Numbered from the stretch's first letter, positions 38,086 to 47,690 are shown. The stretch is 64,000 bases of DNA from Brevibacterium sp. (GCF_031179145.1 NZ_JAPSIB010000003.1:62001-126000); one strand, 5' to 3'. Numbers and translations: made by a program. Notes: generated by a model from the sequence alone, not told the origin.

Positions 38086-38760
38086 GTGGCCAAGTCCAAC
38101 GGACGGACCCAGCGCCCTGCGCGCACTTCTCGCAACACCGCGCAGCCAGCACCCGACACCACTGATGACATCGAGGTCACCGAGGTCGTCGAGGTGGATT
38201 CCCCGGACCAGGATGCCGACGTCGAGGCGGCTGAGAAGTCGGACGCGAAGCCGGCTGCTGCGCAGAAGGCCGTGACCTCGGATGAGGCTGTGACTTCCGA
38301 TGAGGCTGTGGGCGCCGACGAGGTCTCCGACCCCGAAACAGGCGAAGAGAAGTCCGGTGCGACGGCGGTCGGCAAGGCCCCGAAGGACTCCGCCGCCAAG
38401 AGCGCAACGGGCAAGTCCGCCGACACGAAGACCTCCGACGCGAAGGCCTCCGACAAGAAGAAGGACGCGAAGAAGACCGGTGCCGCAAAGCGCACCACCC
38501 GCTCGGGCAATCCGGCCAAGCGCGCACAGGGACGCAAGACCGCGACCTACACCTCGCAGTCCGGTCAGCAGACCATCAAGCCCAACCCGCGCTGGTTCCT
38601 CCCGGTGCTCGTCGGTCTGCTGCTCGTCGGACTGATCTGGCTCGTCGCCTTCTACATCACCCAGGGCGCCTTCCCCGTTGAGGCCTGGGGCAACTGGAAC
38701 ATCCTCATCGGCTTCACCTTCTTCGTGGCGGGGCTGATCATGTCGACCCGCTGGCGGTAG
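38086..38760 (+). CDS. crgA: Cell division protein CrgA with long charged N-terminal extension
   Basis: C-terminal NPRWFLPVLVGLLLVGLIWLVAFYITQGAFPVEAWGNWNILIGFTFFVAGLIMSTRWR; GTG start. Confidence 0.9.
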   Translation: MAKSNGRTQRPARTSRNTAQPAPDTTDDIEVTEVVEVDSPDQDADVEAAEKSDAKPAAAQKAVTSDEAVTSDEAVGADEVSDPETGEEKSGATAVGKAPKDSAAKSATGKSADTKTSDAKASDKKKDAKKTGAAKRTTRSGNPAKRAQGRKTATYTSQSGQQTIKPNPRWFLPVLVGLLLVGLIWLVAFYITQGAFPVEAWGNWNILIGFTFFVAGLIMSTRWR

Positions 38761-38785
38761 CCGACCGGCTGGCGAGGAGAGACTG

Positions 38786-38824
38786 CAGAGGGCGATGCCG
38801 ACGAACTGTCGGCATCGCCCTCTG
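38786..38824 (+). terminator. Terminator hairpin after crgA
   Basis: Perfect 17-bp stem CAGAGGGCGATGCCGAC-GAACT-GTCGGCATCGCCCTCTG. Confidence 0.85.
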
Positions 38825-38900
38825 TGCATTGTCCACGGGGCCAGTCAGAAGCCATACCCGGAAGAAGCCATCCCCGAAAGCAGCCTCAATCGAAGCAGTC

Positions 38901-39022
38901 TTATCCGCGAGAAGTTATACCCAAGCGGCACAGCGTTCCTGTGGATAAACGAAAGCAAGCCTATGACCAGTAGAAATACACTGATGTAAGTTATCCACCT
39001 TGTGGACAAAGGCTGTGGACAG
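38901..39022. promoter_or_regulatory. Cluster of DnaA-box-like 9-mers
   Basis: TGTGGATAA (38940-38948), TTATCCACC (38991-38999), TGTGGACAA (39001-39009), TGTGGACAG (39014-39022) plus weaker TTATCCGCG (38901) and TTATACCCA (38915). Confidence 0.6.
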
Positions 39023-39025
39023 AGC

Positions 39026-39718
39026 TCAGGCAGTGAGCACGCGCCAGACGTCGCCGCCCACCATCGCGGCCAGCCACGCGATCGCGACCAGGGCGAAGAC
39101 GATCATCGTACGCCGTTCGCGGACGAGCAGCGCCGCGGCGCCGAGCACGAAGCCCGTCACCAGTCCACCCAGGTGCGCCTGCCAGGAGACACCGGCGACG
39201 AGGAATCCGTACCCGAAGTTGAGGGCCACGAACAGCACCGCCCCGCCGATGTTGCGGTCGAGCTCTCGGGTCGGCACCAACAGCACCCCGACGATCGCGA
39301 ACACCGCTCCGGAGGCACCGATGTTCAGCGTCACCCAATCACGGCTGAAGGGATCGGCGAGGAGGAGCACCGCCGTTGAGCCGCCGATCGCACCGAGGAA
39401 GTAGACGACGAAGAACCGGGCATGGCCGAGCGCCCGCTCGACGAAGGAGCCGAAGAAGTACAGCCCGATCATGTTCGCGAGCAGATGCACGGGAGAGGGC
39501 TGGTCGTGGACGAGAGCCACGGTCAGGGTCCGCCACGGCTGCTCCAGGGCCAGGGCCGGAACGAATCCCAGACGATGGATCAGGTCGAGGCCGGGAACCA
39601 GCTGGAGCAGGAACATGACACCGGTCAGGCCGAGGATCGACCAGGTCACGATGGGACGGAACAGGGAAGGGGCCCGGCCAGTCTCCTGTGCCGAGCCCCC
39701 CTCAGGTGTGTCCATCAC
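39026..39718 (-). CDS. Rhomboid family intramembrane serine protease
   Basis: HLLANMIGLYFFGSFVERALGHARF, GASGAVFAIVG. Confidence 0.92.
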   Translation of the reverse strand: MMDTPEGGSAQETGRAPSLFRPIVTWSILGLTGVMFLLQLVPGLDLIHRLGFVPALALEQPWRTLTVALVHDQPSPVHLLANMIGLYFFGSFVERALGHARFFVVYFLGAIGGSTAVLLLADPFSRDWVTLNIGASGAVFAIVGVLLVPTRELDRNIGGAVLFVALNFGYGFLVAGVSWQAHLGGLVTGFVLGAAALLVRERRTMIVFALVAIAWLAAMVGGDVWRVLTA

Positions 39719-39797
39719 ACCATGGTACTCAGTCGAAGGCCACTGTTCCTCACGCGCAAGGGCGCCTGTCGATCAGCAGTCGATGAGCATCCGATGA

Positions 39798-40334
39798 TCA
39801 GGAGATGTCGACCTTCTCGACGATGACCGGTTCCTTGGGCTTGTCCATCGCACCGGTCGGCACGCCCTCGATCTCGTCGACGACCTTCTTCGACTCCTCG
39901 TCGGCGACCTCACCGAAGATGGTGTGCTTGCCGTTGAGCCACGGAGTCTCGGCGGTGGTGATGAAGAACTGCGAGCCGTTGGTGCCGCGGCCCATCTGCT
40001 TGCCGGCATTGGCCATGGCGAGCAGATACTTGCGATCGAACTGGAGCTCCGGGTGGATCTCGTCGTCGAAGGTGTAGCCGGGTCCGCCGGTGCCGGTGCC
40101 CAGCGGGCAGCCGCCCTGGATCATGAAGTCGGTGATGATGCGGTGGAAGCCGAGTCCGTCATAGAAGGGACGCTTGGTCTTCTCACCCGTGGCGGGGTCG
40201 GTGAATTCGCGCTCACCCTGGGCCAGTTCCACGAAGTTCGCGACGGTCTTCGGGGCGTGATGGCCGAAGAGGTTGATCGTGATGTCGCCGTGGTTGGTGT
40301 GCAGGACCGCTGTGTGTGTTGAAGCTGTAGTCAT
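39798..40334 (-). CDS. ppiA: Peptidyl-prolyl cis-trans isomerase (cyclophilin)
   Basis: [50 protein letters not shown]. Confidence 0.94.
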   Translation of the reverse strand: MTTASTHTAVLHTNHGDITINLFGHHAPKTVANFVELAQGEREFTDPATGEKTKRPFYDGLGFHRIITDFMIQGGCPLGTGTGGPGYTFDDEIHPELQFDRKYLLAMANAGKQMGRGTNGSQFFITTAETPWLNGKHTIFGEVADEESKKVVDEIEGVPTGAMDKPKEPVIVEKVDIS

Positions 40335-40501
40335 GCTCTCATTCTTCCACGGCGTCTGCGCTTGTGGAGATTCGCAGGGACCCATGTGCCGACTCTGCCA
40401 GCGTTTGCGCAGGCAATTTCCGGATAAGCCTGCGCGCTGGAGTCTGCGGTAACGTCGTAGACTGGAGATTGGTCAATTGAACTCGGCACGGAGGATTTTC
40501 A

Positions 40502-41212
40502 ATGTTCATGTCTAAGAAGTCACGTCGGGATCCCGTCGCGTCGAAGCTCGATTCCGCGAAGAAGTCCTCGATCAAGGTTCTCTCAGGTGCCAGCGATTAC
40601 GCGGCCCCGAAGCTGCGCGAAGCCGCCGACAAGGCGAATCAGCAGGTCGAGTCGCTCGCGGAGAAGGCTCGTCCTCAGGTGGAGGCACTGACCGAGAAGG
40701 CACGCCCCCAGGTGGAGGCTTGGGCCGACAAGGCCAACCAGCAGGTGCATGCTCTCGCCGACAGGCTTGACACCTACCGTCCGCAGGCCACCGAAAGGGC
40801 CGGGAAGGTCGCGTCCACCGCAGCAGCATCCCTTGCCGCTTACGAGACCCCGCAGATCCTTGACGACCTCGCCGTGCGTCTGACGGGCGACAAGAAGGCG
40901 ATGAAGAAGGCCCGCAAGGCGCTCACCAATGCCAGCAAGCGCATCTCCAAGGAGACGGCGATCAAGAAGAGCTCGGGCGGCCGCAAGGCTCTCGTCTGGA
41001 CACTGCTCGCCGGTTCGGCCGCAGGAATCGGCTACTACGTGTGGAAGAAGGCCCAGCCGGTCGAAGACCCCTGGTCGACCCCGCTGCCCAACAACCGGCC
41101 CGCCGATGCCCGTCCCGTCGGGTCGACCCCTGCCTCCCGGCAGGGCACCGCTCCGCAGGTGACGCAGACGACTGTCCCCGCCGGCAAGGACGACGCCGAC
41201 CCCAAGCACTGA
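40502..41212 (+). CDS. Hypothetical protein with amphipathic repeat region and one TM
   Basis: Repeats EKARPQVEALTEKARPQVEAWADKANQQV; TM ALVWTLLAGSAAGIGYYVW. Confidence 0.75.
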   Translation: MFMSKKSRRDPVASKLDSAKKSSIKVLSGASDYAAPKLREAADKANQQVESLAEKARPQVEALTEKARPQVEAWADKANQQVHALADRLDTYRPQATERAGKVASTAAASLAAYETPQILDDLAVRLTGDKKAMKKARKALTNASKRISKETAIKKSSGGRKALVWTLLAGSAAGIGYYVWKKAQPVEDPWSTPLPNNRPADARPVGSTPASRQGTAPQVTQTTVPAGKDDADPKH

Positions 41213-41215
41213 GGA

Positions 41216-41257
41216 CTCGGGGTCCTTCCGGCTCCCCTGGGCGAGAAGGACCCCGAG
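41216..41257. terminator. Hairpin with 13-bp perfect stem CTCGGGGTCCTTC/GAAGGACCCCGAG
   Basis: Immediately after the 40502-41212 stop codon. Confidence 0.7.
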
Positions 41258-41357
41258 CAGTCAGCTCTGCCCAGTCAGCTCTGCGCACAGAAATGATCAC
41301 TCTGCTCTGAGACGATCACCCTTTTCGGTGAACATCTCAGAGCACGGTGATCATTGT

Positions 41358-41423
41358 CGTGTCTGGGTCCGACATTCGCTGTGTCTGGGCCCGACATTCG
41401 CTGTGTCTGCGCCCGGCGACCGC
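41358..41423. repeat. 22-bp tandem repeat, 3 units (TGTGTCTGGGCCCGACATTCGC)
   Basis: 41358-41379, 41380-41401 near-identical, 41402-41423 diverged; abuts argS stop. Confidence 0.88.
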
Positions 41424-41427
41424 TGTC

Positions 41428-43203
41428 CTACATCCGCTCGGGAACGCGGATGCCGAGGATGCCGAGCCCCTTCTCCAGGGTCGCGAGCACGATCTGGCTC
41501 AGGCGCAGTCGTGAGGCGCGCTTCTCCGCCGTGTCGGCGATGAGCACCGGGCACTGCTCGTAGAACGTCGTGAACGCTTGCGCCAGGTCGAAGAGGTACG
41601 TGCACAGTTTGTGCGGCTGGGACCCGGCGGCCACCTCGGCGACGACATCGTCGAAGCCGAGGATCGCGAGCGCGAGATCGCGCTCGGCCGCCTCACCGAG
41701 GTGTATCGGCGCATCCTGCCACGCTGCCGCCGACTCACCCGGGGTCGCGTCCCCACCGGTCGCCGCAGCGCCCTCCGCCTTGCGCAGGATCGAGCGGATG
41801 CGGGCGCCGGCGTACTGCAGGTATGGGGCGGTGTTGCCGATGGGGGCGAGCATCCGGTCGAGGTCGAAGGTGTAGCTCGTGTCGTGGGCGACGGACAGGT
41901 CAGCATACTTCACCGCGCCGATGCCGACGATCGCCGCCACCTCGGCCTCCTCCGCGGCGCTGAATTCTGCGCTCGACTCCTGCAGAGTGACCTTGGCACG
42001 CTCGATCGCCTCGTCGAGGAGCTCGGCCAGGCGCAGGGGCGCTCCGGACCGGGTGCGCAGTATCTTGCCGTCGGAGCCGAGGACGTTGCCGATCTTCACA
42101 TGCTCGGGCCTCAGGTGATCCGGCAGCCAGCCGGCGGCGCGGGCGATCGCGAAGACCATCTCGAAATGCAGCGCCTGGGGGGCGCCGACGACGTAGAGGG
42201 CGCGGTCGGCGCCGAGCGTCTGCGCCCGGTAGCGGACGGCGGCGAGGTCTGTCGTGGCGTAGCCGTACCCGCCGTCGGACTTGCGGATGATGAGCGGCAG
42301 CGGCTCGCCCTCCCGACCGGTGAAGCCTTCGGGGAACACGCACAGGGCGCCGTCGCTGATCCGGGCCAGACCCTTCTCCTCGAGCTCGGCGCAGACCTCG
42401 GCGAGGTAGTCGTTGTACATGCTCTCACCAGCGAGGTCGGCATCGGTGAGGCTGACGTCGAGGGTCGAGTAGATGCGATTGAAGTAGGTGCGGGAGAAGC
42501 CGACGAGGGTCTCCCAGAGCTCGAGGGTCGGGGCGTCGCCCGACTGCAGGGCGACGACGCGGGCGCGGGACCGGGTCGCGAACTCCTCGTCGCTGTCGAA
42601 CTTCACCCGCGCAGCCTGGTAGAACGCATTCGGGTTGTCGGAGATCTCCTCCGCCGTGCTCGACTCGATGCCGACGTCGAGGAGGTGTTCGATGAGCATG
42701 CCGAACGGCGTGCCCCAGTCGCCGATGTGGTTCTGGCGGATCACCGTGTTGCCGACGAACTCATGGGTGCGGGCGAGAGCGTCGCCGACGACTGTCGTGC
42801 GCAGGTGCCCGACGTGCATCTCCTTGGCGACGTTCGGGGCCGAGTAGTCGATGACGACGGTCCGTCCGGCTTCCGACCCGGCTGCGGCTGAGTCGGCGGC
42901 CTCGGCACCGGCCGCCAGGTTCTCGGCGAGCCACTCCGGGGTGAAGGTGAGGTTGATGAAGCCGGGGCCGGAGATCTCGGGGGTCTCGCAGACGCCCGCG
43001 AGGTCGAGGTGCTCCACGATCGTGGCGGCGACGTCGCGGGGCTTGGACTTCAGCTCTTTGGCCAGTGGCAGAGCGACATTGGCCTGGAGGTCGGCGAACT
43101 GACTGCTCCTGATGACCGGGTCGCGTCGCTTGAATTCCTCACCGAAGGCCTGTTCGAGGGCGTGGGCGAAACGAGCGTGGAGAACCGAAGTCAGAGATGG
43201 CAT
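41428..43203 (-). CDS. argS: Arginyl-tRNA synthetase
   Basis: VIDYSAPNVAKEMHVGHLRTTVVGDALARTHEFVGNTVIRQNHIGDWGTPFGMLI; C-term DALR region. Confidence 0.96.
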   Translation of the reverse strand: MPSLTSVLHARFAHALEQAFGEEFKRRDPVIRSSQFADLQANVALPLAKELKSKPRDVAATIVEHLDLAGVCETPEISGPGFINLTFTPEWLAENLAAGAEAADSAAAGSEAGRTVVIDYSAPNVAKEMHVGHLRTTVVGDALARTHEFVGNTVIRQNHIGDWGTPFGMLIEHLLDVGIESSTAEEISDNPNAFYQAARVKFDSDEEFATRSRARVVALQSGDAPTLELWETLVGFSRTYFNRIYSTLDVSLTDADLAGESMYNDYLAEVCAELEEKGLARISDGALCVFPEGFTGREGEPLPLIIRKSDGGYGYATTDLAAVRYRAQTLGADRALYVVGAPQALHFEMVFAIARAAGWLPDHLRPEHVKIGNVLGSDGKILRTRSGAPLRLAELLDEAIERAKVTLQESSAEFSAAEEAEVAAIVGIGAVKYADLSVAHDTSYTFDLDRMLAPIGNTAPYLQYAGARIRSILRKAEGAAATGGDATPGESAAAWQDAPIHLGEAAERDLALAILGFDDVVAEVAAGSQPHKLCTYLFDLAQAFTTFYEQCPVLIADTAEKRASRLRLSQIVLATLEKGLGILGIRVPERM

Positions 43204-43269
43204 GGACCTATTCTATTGGTCGCGCGCTCGGCCCGCCGCGACGCGGCGGATGAATGTAATCTGGAACAC

Positions 43270-46200
43270 GTGACCTATCTTCGCTATCCCCACCTTCACG
43301 GTGATCTGATCACGTTCGTCGCCGACGCCGACATCTGGCTCGCGGGCACCGAAGGCGGCCGCGCGTGGCGGCTGACCTCCGACCATGCCCCGGTCCGGAG
43401 CCCGCGGTTCTCCCCCGACGGCTCCCACATCGCGTTCGTGTCCCACCGCGACGGCCATCCCGAGCTCATGCTCGCCGAGGTGGCCACCGGTTCCCTGCGC
43501 CGGCTGAGCTGGCTCGGCGGCACGGCGACGACCATGCTCGGCTGGGCCGATGACGAACACATCCTCATCGCCTCGAACGCCGGCGAGTTCGAGGTCCGCA
43601 GCCTCGTCGTGAAATCGGTGGGCACCGACGGCACCGTCTCGCAGCTGGGTTGGGGCAGAGCCTCGGGGCTGGCCCGGCACCACTCGGGGGCGACCGTGCT
43701 GTCGACCCCGTTCTCCCGGCCTCCCGCGCACTGGAAGCGCTACCGCGGAGGCACCGCGCCGAGGCTGTGGCTCGATCGCTCCGCCGACGCCGCCGGCACC
43801 GGTGCTCAGTGGCAGCGGCTGCTGCCGGACGAGCCCGCACCGCTGACCGACCCGATGTGGGTCGGTGATTCGCTCCTCTTCGTCTCGGACCGAGCTGCGA
43901 CCTTCCCCGACCAGGCCCATGAGCAGGCGAACCTGTGGATCTGGGACGGACTGGCGACCCGCACCGACCCGCACGCGGGCGCGCCCCGTCAGCTCACCCA
44001 CCAGTCCGCAGCCGAAGGATACGTGCGGGACGCCACGACCGATGGCACCCGCATCATCTGGCACAGCCACGGCCGGATCCAGATTCTCGAGCGCCTCGAC
44101 GCCCCGGTGAGAACCATCGACGTGCAGCTGCCGGGGACGCAGGTGCAGCCGCTCGTCCTCGATTCGAGCTCCGGCTTCGGCGACCTCGCCCCCGACCACG
44201 GAGGCAATGCCTCCCTCGTCGAATGGCGCGGGAAGGCGTTCTGGCTGACCCACCGGGAGGGACCCGCCCGCGCCCTGTGCGCGGATTCCTCGATCCGCAC
44301 CCGCGAGCCCGTCGTCCTCGGGCAGACGGGGAAGGCCGCCTACATCACTGACATCGAAGGGGAGGACGCGATCGAGGTCCGTTCCGTCGACGGCCAGGAC
44401 CCACCTCGGCGCATCGGGGCAGGGGCTCTGGGCCGGGTTCTGCACATGGTCTCGGACCCGGCCGGGAAGACCGTGGCCACGATCTCCCACGATGGGAACA
44501 TCCGCCTGATCGACCTCGGCCATGGGAAGGTCCGGGTCATCGGCCACTCGGGGTACGGGGAGGCGCGGACGCCGCGGTTCTCCCCCGACGGTCGCTATCT
44601 CGTGTGGTCGCAGCCGACCCGCGGCGAAGAGCTGCTCAGCCAGCTCATCCTCACCGACACCAAGACCGACCACGCCGGCCGGGCCCTGACGAGCGGGAAG
44701 TACAACGACTTCTCCCCGGCGTTCACCGCCGACGGGAAGTACATCGCGTTCCTCTCCGACCGCACGTTCGACCCTTCCTACAATCAGCATGCCTTCGACC
44801 TGTCCTTCCACGGCACGACCCGGCCCTGGCTGCTGCCTCTGAGCGCCACGGAGGCCGCCCCCTTCGGTCCCAGCGCGAGTGGCTGGGCGATCAGCGAGCC
44901 AGATGAGGATGCGAAGTCGGAGAAGTCCAAGCCCGCCACCACCGCCGAGGTGGACCTGGAGGGAGCGGAGGAGCGCATCGTCGCGTTCCCCGTCGTCTCC
45001 GGGACTTACCGCGACCTCGAGGCCGCCCACGGCGGCGTGCTGTGGATGCGCTCGGGCGACGAGGGTGAGCTCGGCGCGAAGACCGCCGGCGTCAAGGACG
45101 CCAAGCCGGCGGAGTCGATCGAGTTCTTCGACTTCTCCAAGCGGAAGCTCGAGACTCTCGTCGAGAAGGCCGAACGCTACTGGGTCTCCGGGGACGGAAA
45201 GCAGATCGTGGTCCTCGAGGACGGCGACCTCACGGTGGCGCCGGCGACCCGGAAGGTCGAGGCCGATGATGACGACGCGGTGTCCGTGGACCTGGGCCGC
45301 CTGCGGTTCGAACTCGACCGGCGCGCCGAATGGCTGCAGATGTTCGACGAGAACTCCCGCATCATGCGCGACCACTACTGGCGCTCCGACATGAACGGCG
45401 TGGACTGGGCGGGCGTGACCCTGCGCTGGCGCGGGATCGCTGCCAGGGCGCTGACCCATGACGATCTCGTCGACATCCTGTGGGAGACCGTGGGTGAGCT
45501 CAACACCTCCCATGCCTATGTCACCCCGCCCGATCCGCTCGGCGAGACGTCGAGGCGGCTCGGATTCCTCGGCACCGACCTCGAACGGACCGCGCAGGGC
45601 TGGCGGATCACCCGCATCCTGCCCGGCGAGAGCAGCGAACCCGATGCCCGCTCCCCGCTGCGTCAGGCGGGGGTCGGGGCCCGGGAGGGCGATCTCATCG
45701 TCGCCGTCAATGGTCAACCGGTCGACCCGGTGCGCGGGCCGGCTGCGCACCTGCAGGGGGCGGCCGATACGATCGTCGAGCTGACCCTGCGGCGGGGCAG
45801 GAAGGATCGGACGGTGGCGATCATCCCGCTCGCCTCCGAGGAGAAGCTGCGCTATCAGGACTGGGTGCGCTCCCGCCGCGACTACGTCGCCGAGAAGTCG
45901 GCCGGACGCATCGGCTACGTCCATGTCCCCGACATGATGGCCTACGGCTGGGCGCAGCTGCACCGTGACCTGCGGCAGGCGATGGAATGCGAGGGCGTCG
46001 TGGTCGACGTCCGCTACAACCGCGGCGGTCACACGAGTGCGTTGGTCGCCGAGCGCTTCTCCGACCGGGTCGTCGCCTGGAACGCGGCCCGCAGCTACGA
46101 CGCGATGATCGCCGACCCCGAGGATGCCCGGCGCGGACCGGTCGCCTTCGTCGCGAACGAGTTCTCGGGCTCCGACGGCGACATCATCAACGCCCGCGTC

Positions 46201-46530
46201 CAGGCCAAGGGCATCGGACCGGTCATCGGCGTGAGAACCTGGGGCGGCGTCGTCGGCATCGACGGCCGCTACGACCTCGTCGACGGCACGTCGGTCACCC
46301 AGCCGCGCTACGCGTTCTGGTTCGAGGGCAAGGGGTGGGACGTGGAGAACCACGGCGTCGACCCCGACATCGTGGTCGAGCACGACCCCTCGCAGCACTT
46401 CGCCGCCGACGATCCGCAGCTCGACCGCGCCATCGCCGAGGTGCTCTCCGCCTTGGAGGTCAGCCCTGCGGCCACGCCGCCCGAGCTTCCGGTCCCGCGC
46501 GTGCGGGGCGGGCAGGAGCAGAAGGGGTAG
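43270..46530 (+). CDS. Tricorn protease (beta-propeller, PDZ, S41 core)
   Basis: FSPDGSHIAFVSHRDGHPELM; S41-type GGHTSALVAERFSDR, NEFSGSDGDIINARVQAKGIGPVIG; GTG start 43270. Confidence 0.9.
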   Translation: MTYLRYPHLHGDLITFVADADIWLAGTEGGRAWRLTSDHAPVRSPRFSPDGSHIAFVSHRDGHPELMLAEVATGSLRRLSWLGGTATTMLGWADDEHILIASNAGEFEVRSLVVKSVGTDGTVSQLGWGRASGLARHHSGATVLSTPFSRPPAHWKRYRGGTAPRLWLDRSADAAGTGAQWQRLLPDEPAPLTDPMWVGDSLLFVSDRAATFPDQAHEQANLWIWDGLATRTDPHAGAPRQLTHQSAAEGYVRDATTDGTRIIWHSHGRIQILERLDAPVRTIDVQLPGTQVQPLVLDSSSGFGDLAPDHGGNASLVEWRGKAFWLTHREGPARALCADSSIRTREPVVLGQTGKAAYITDIEGEDAIEVRSVDGQDPPRRIGAGALGRVLHMVSDPAGKTVATISHDGNIRLIDLGHGKVRVIGHSGYGEARTPRFSPDGRYLVWSQPTRGEELLSQLILTDTKTDHAGRALTSGKYNDFSPAFTADGKYIAFLSDRTFDPSYNQHAFDLSFHGTTRPWLLPLSATEAAPFGPSASGWAISEPDEDAKSEKSKPATTAEVDLEGAEERIVAFPVVSGTYRDLEAAHGGVLWMRSGDEGELGAKTAGVKDAKPAESIEFFDFSKRKLETLVEKAERYWVSGDGKQIVVLEDGDLTVAPATRKVEADDDDAVSVDLGRLRFELDRRAEWLQMFDENSRIMRDHYWRSDMNGVDWAGVTLRWRGIAARALTHDDLVDILWETVGELNTSHAYVTPPDPLGETSRRLGFLGTDLERTAQGWRITRILPGESSEPDARSPLRQAGVGAREGDLIVAVNGQPVDPVRGPAAHLQGAADTIVELTLRRGRKDRTVAIIPLASEEKLRYQDWVRSRRDYVAEKSAGRIGYVHVPDMMAYGWAQLHRDLRQAMECEGVVVDVRYNRGGHTSALVAERFSDRVVAWNAARSYDAMIADPEDARRGPVAFVANEFSGSDGDIINARVQAKGIGPVIGVRTWGGVVGIDGRYDLVDGTSVTQPRYAFWFEGKGWDVENHGVDPDIVVEHDPSQHFAADDPQLDRAIAEVLSALEVSPAATPPELPVPRVRGGQEQKG

Positions 46531-46599
46531 AGCCGGGCGTGGAACCGTGGTTGAGTGGTGGAGAACGATCGATGCCACCGATGCTCGCCGGGGAGAACC

Positions 46600-47181
46600 A
46601 TGGCTGCCACGTACACCTTCGATGTCTTCTGCAGCCTCGACGGGTTCGGATCGTTCGGGCCCGAAGGTGATTGGGGTGGGTACTGGGGCAAGCAGGGTCC
46701 CGAGTTCCTCGACCGGCGCGCGGCCCAGTACAAGGAGGCCATGCACCTCGTCCTCGGCGCGAACACCTTCCGCATGTTCCAGATGTACCTCGGCACCCTC
46801 ACGGCGGAATCCGAAGCGGAGGATCCCGTGAATACGCGCATGAAGCATCTGCCGACCACGGTGGTGTCCTCGACCCTGGAGGAACCCCTCGACTGGCCCG
46901 ATGCGGCTCTCGTCTCCGGTGATGCGGCCGAGGTGGTGGCAGCGCTCAAGCGCGAATCCGAGGTTCCGCTGCGCTCGCACGGCAGCCTGTCGCTCAACCG
47001 GGCGCTGATGGCTGCCGGGCTCGTCGACGCCGTCCAGGTCACGGTCTTCCCCGTCATCACGGGTCGGACCGGAACTCAGCGGATCTTCGAGGACGCCGAG
47101 GACTTCGACCTCGAACTCATCGAGCACCGAACCCTCGACGGTCGGATCCAGGAGCTGACCTACCGCCCCACGCTGCACTGA
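46600..47181 (+). CDS. Dihydrofolate reductase (RibD C-terminal-like) family protein
   Basis: MAATYTFDVFCSLDGFGSFGPEGDWGGYWGKQGPEF...LSLNRALMAAGLVDAVQVTVFPVITG. Confidence 0.88.
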   Translation: MAATYTFDVFCSLDGFGSFGPEGDWGGYWGKQGPEFLDRRAAQYKEAMHLVLGANTFRMFQMYLGTLTAESEAEDPVNTRMKHLPTTVVSSTLEEPLDWPDAALVSGDAAEVVAALKRESEVPLRSHGSLSLNRALMAAGLVDAVQVTVFPVITGRTGTQRIFEDAEDFDLELIEHRTLDGRIQELTYRPTLH

Positions 47182-47279
47182 TGAGCGCGGTCGCTGTGTT
47201 CCTGCGCGCTCTCAGCGACTACACCGCCACGCGGATCCCGGCCCGGGAGGAACGACTCGCACCGTGGCGGATGGCAGTG

Positions 47280-47690
47280 GCTCGAACCTTCGCCTGGCCG
47301 CAATCCTCGCGGCCGAGCTCGCCGCGTTCGAGGGACCACGCATTTGACTGGCGCTCGGCACGACGGCGCTGTTCCAAACCTCGGTGTTCGCCGCCTTCTC
47401 CTACTTCTCGCCGTTGCTCACACAGGTTGCAGGAATCTCCCACCAGTTCGTGCCCGGCGTCCTCACGGCCTTCGGCATCGGAGCTCTCATCGGAGTCGTC
47501 GTGGGCGGCCGCTTCGCGGACCGGAGCGTGTTCGCCAACATCGTCGGCAGCCTCACCGCTCTCACGTTGAGCCTGCTCGCGCTGTGGGCGGTCGCCGGCA
47601 TCGGCTGAGCGGCCATCGCCATGATCGTGCTCATCGGCGGGCGATTCGGCCGCTGCCGAGGCCGACACGAATGCAGGAGCCGCCTGCTGA
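47280..47690 (+). pseudogene. Decayed MFS transporter remnant
   Basis: Central MFS segment LALGTTALFQTSVFAAFSYFSPLLTQVAGISHQFVPGVLTAFGIGALIGVVVGGRFADRSVFANIVGSLTALTLSLLALWAVAGIG with in-frame TGA on both sides; no N- or C-terminal half. Confidence 0.75.

Noticed and set aside
43213-47178. 1,321-aa minus-strand ORF antisense to tricorn and DHFR-like genes
   Set aside because: High-GC antisense artefact: translation is Arg/Gly/Val/Asp-rich without domain motifs, while the plus strand encodes clear protein families.
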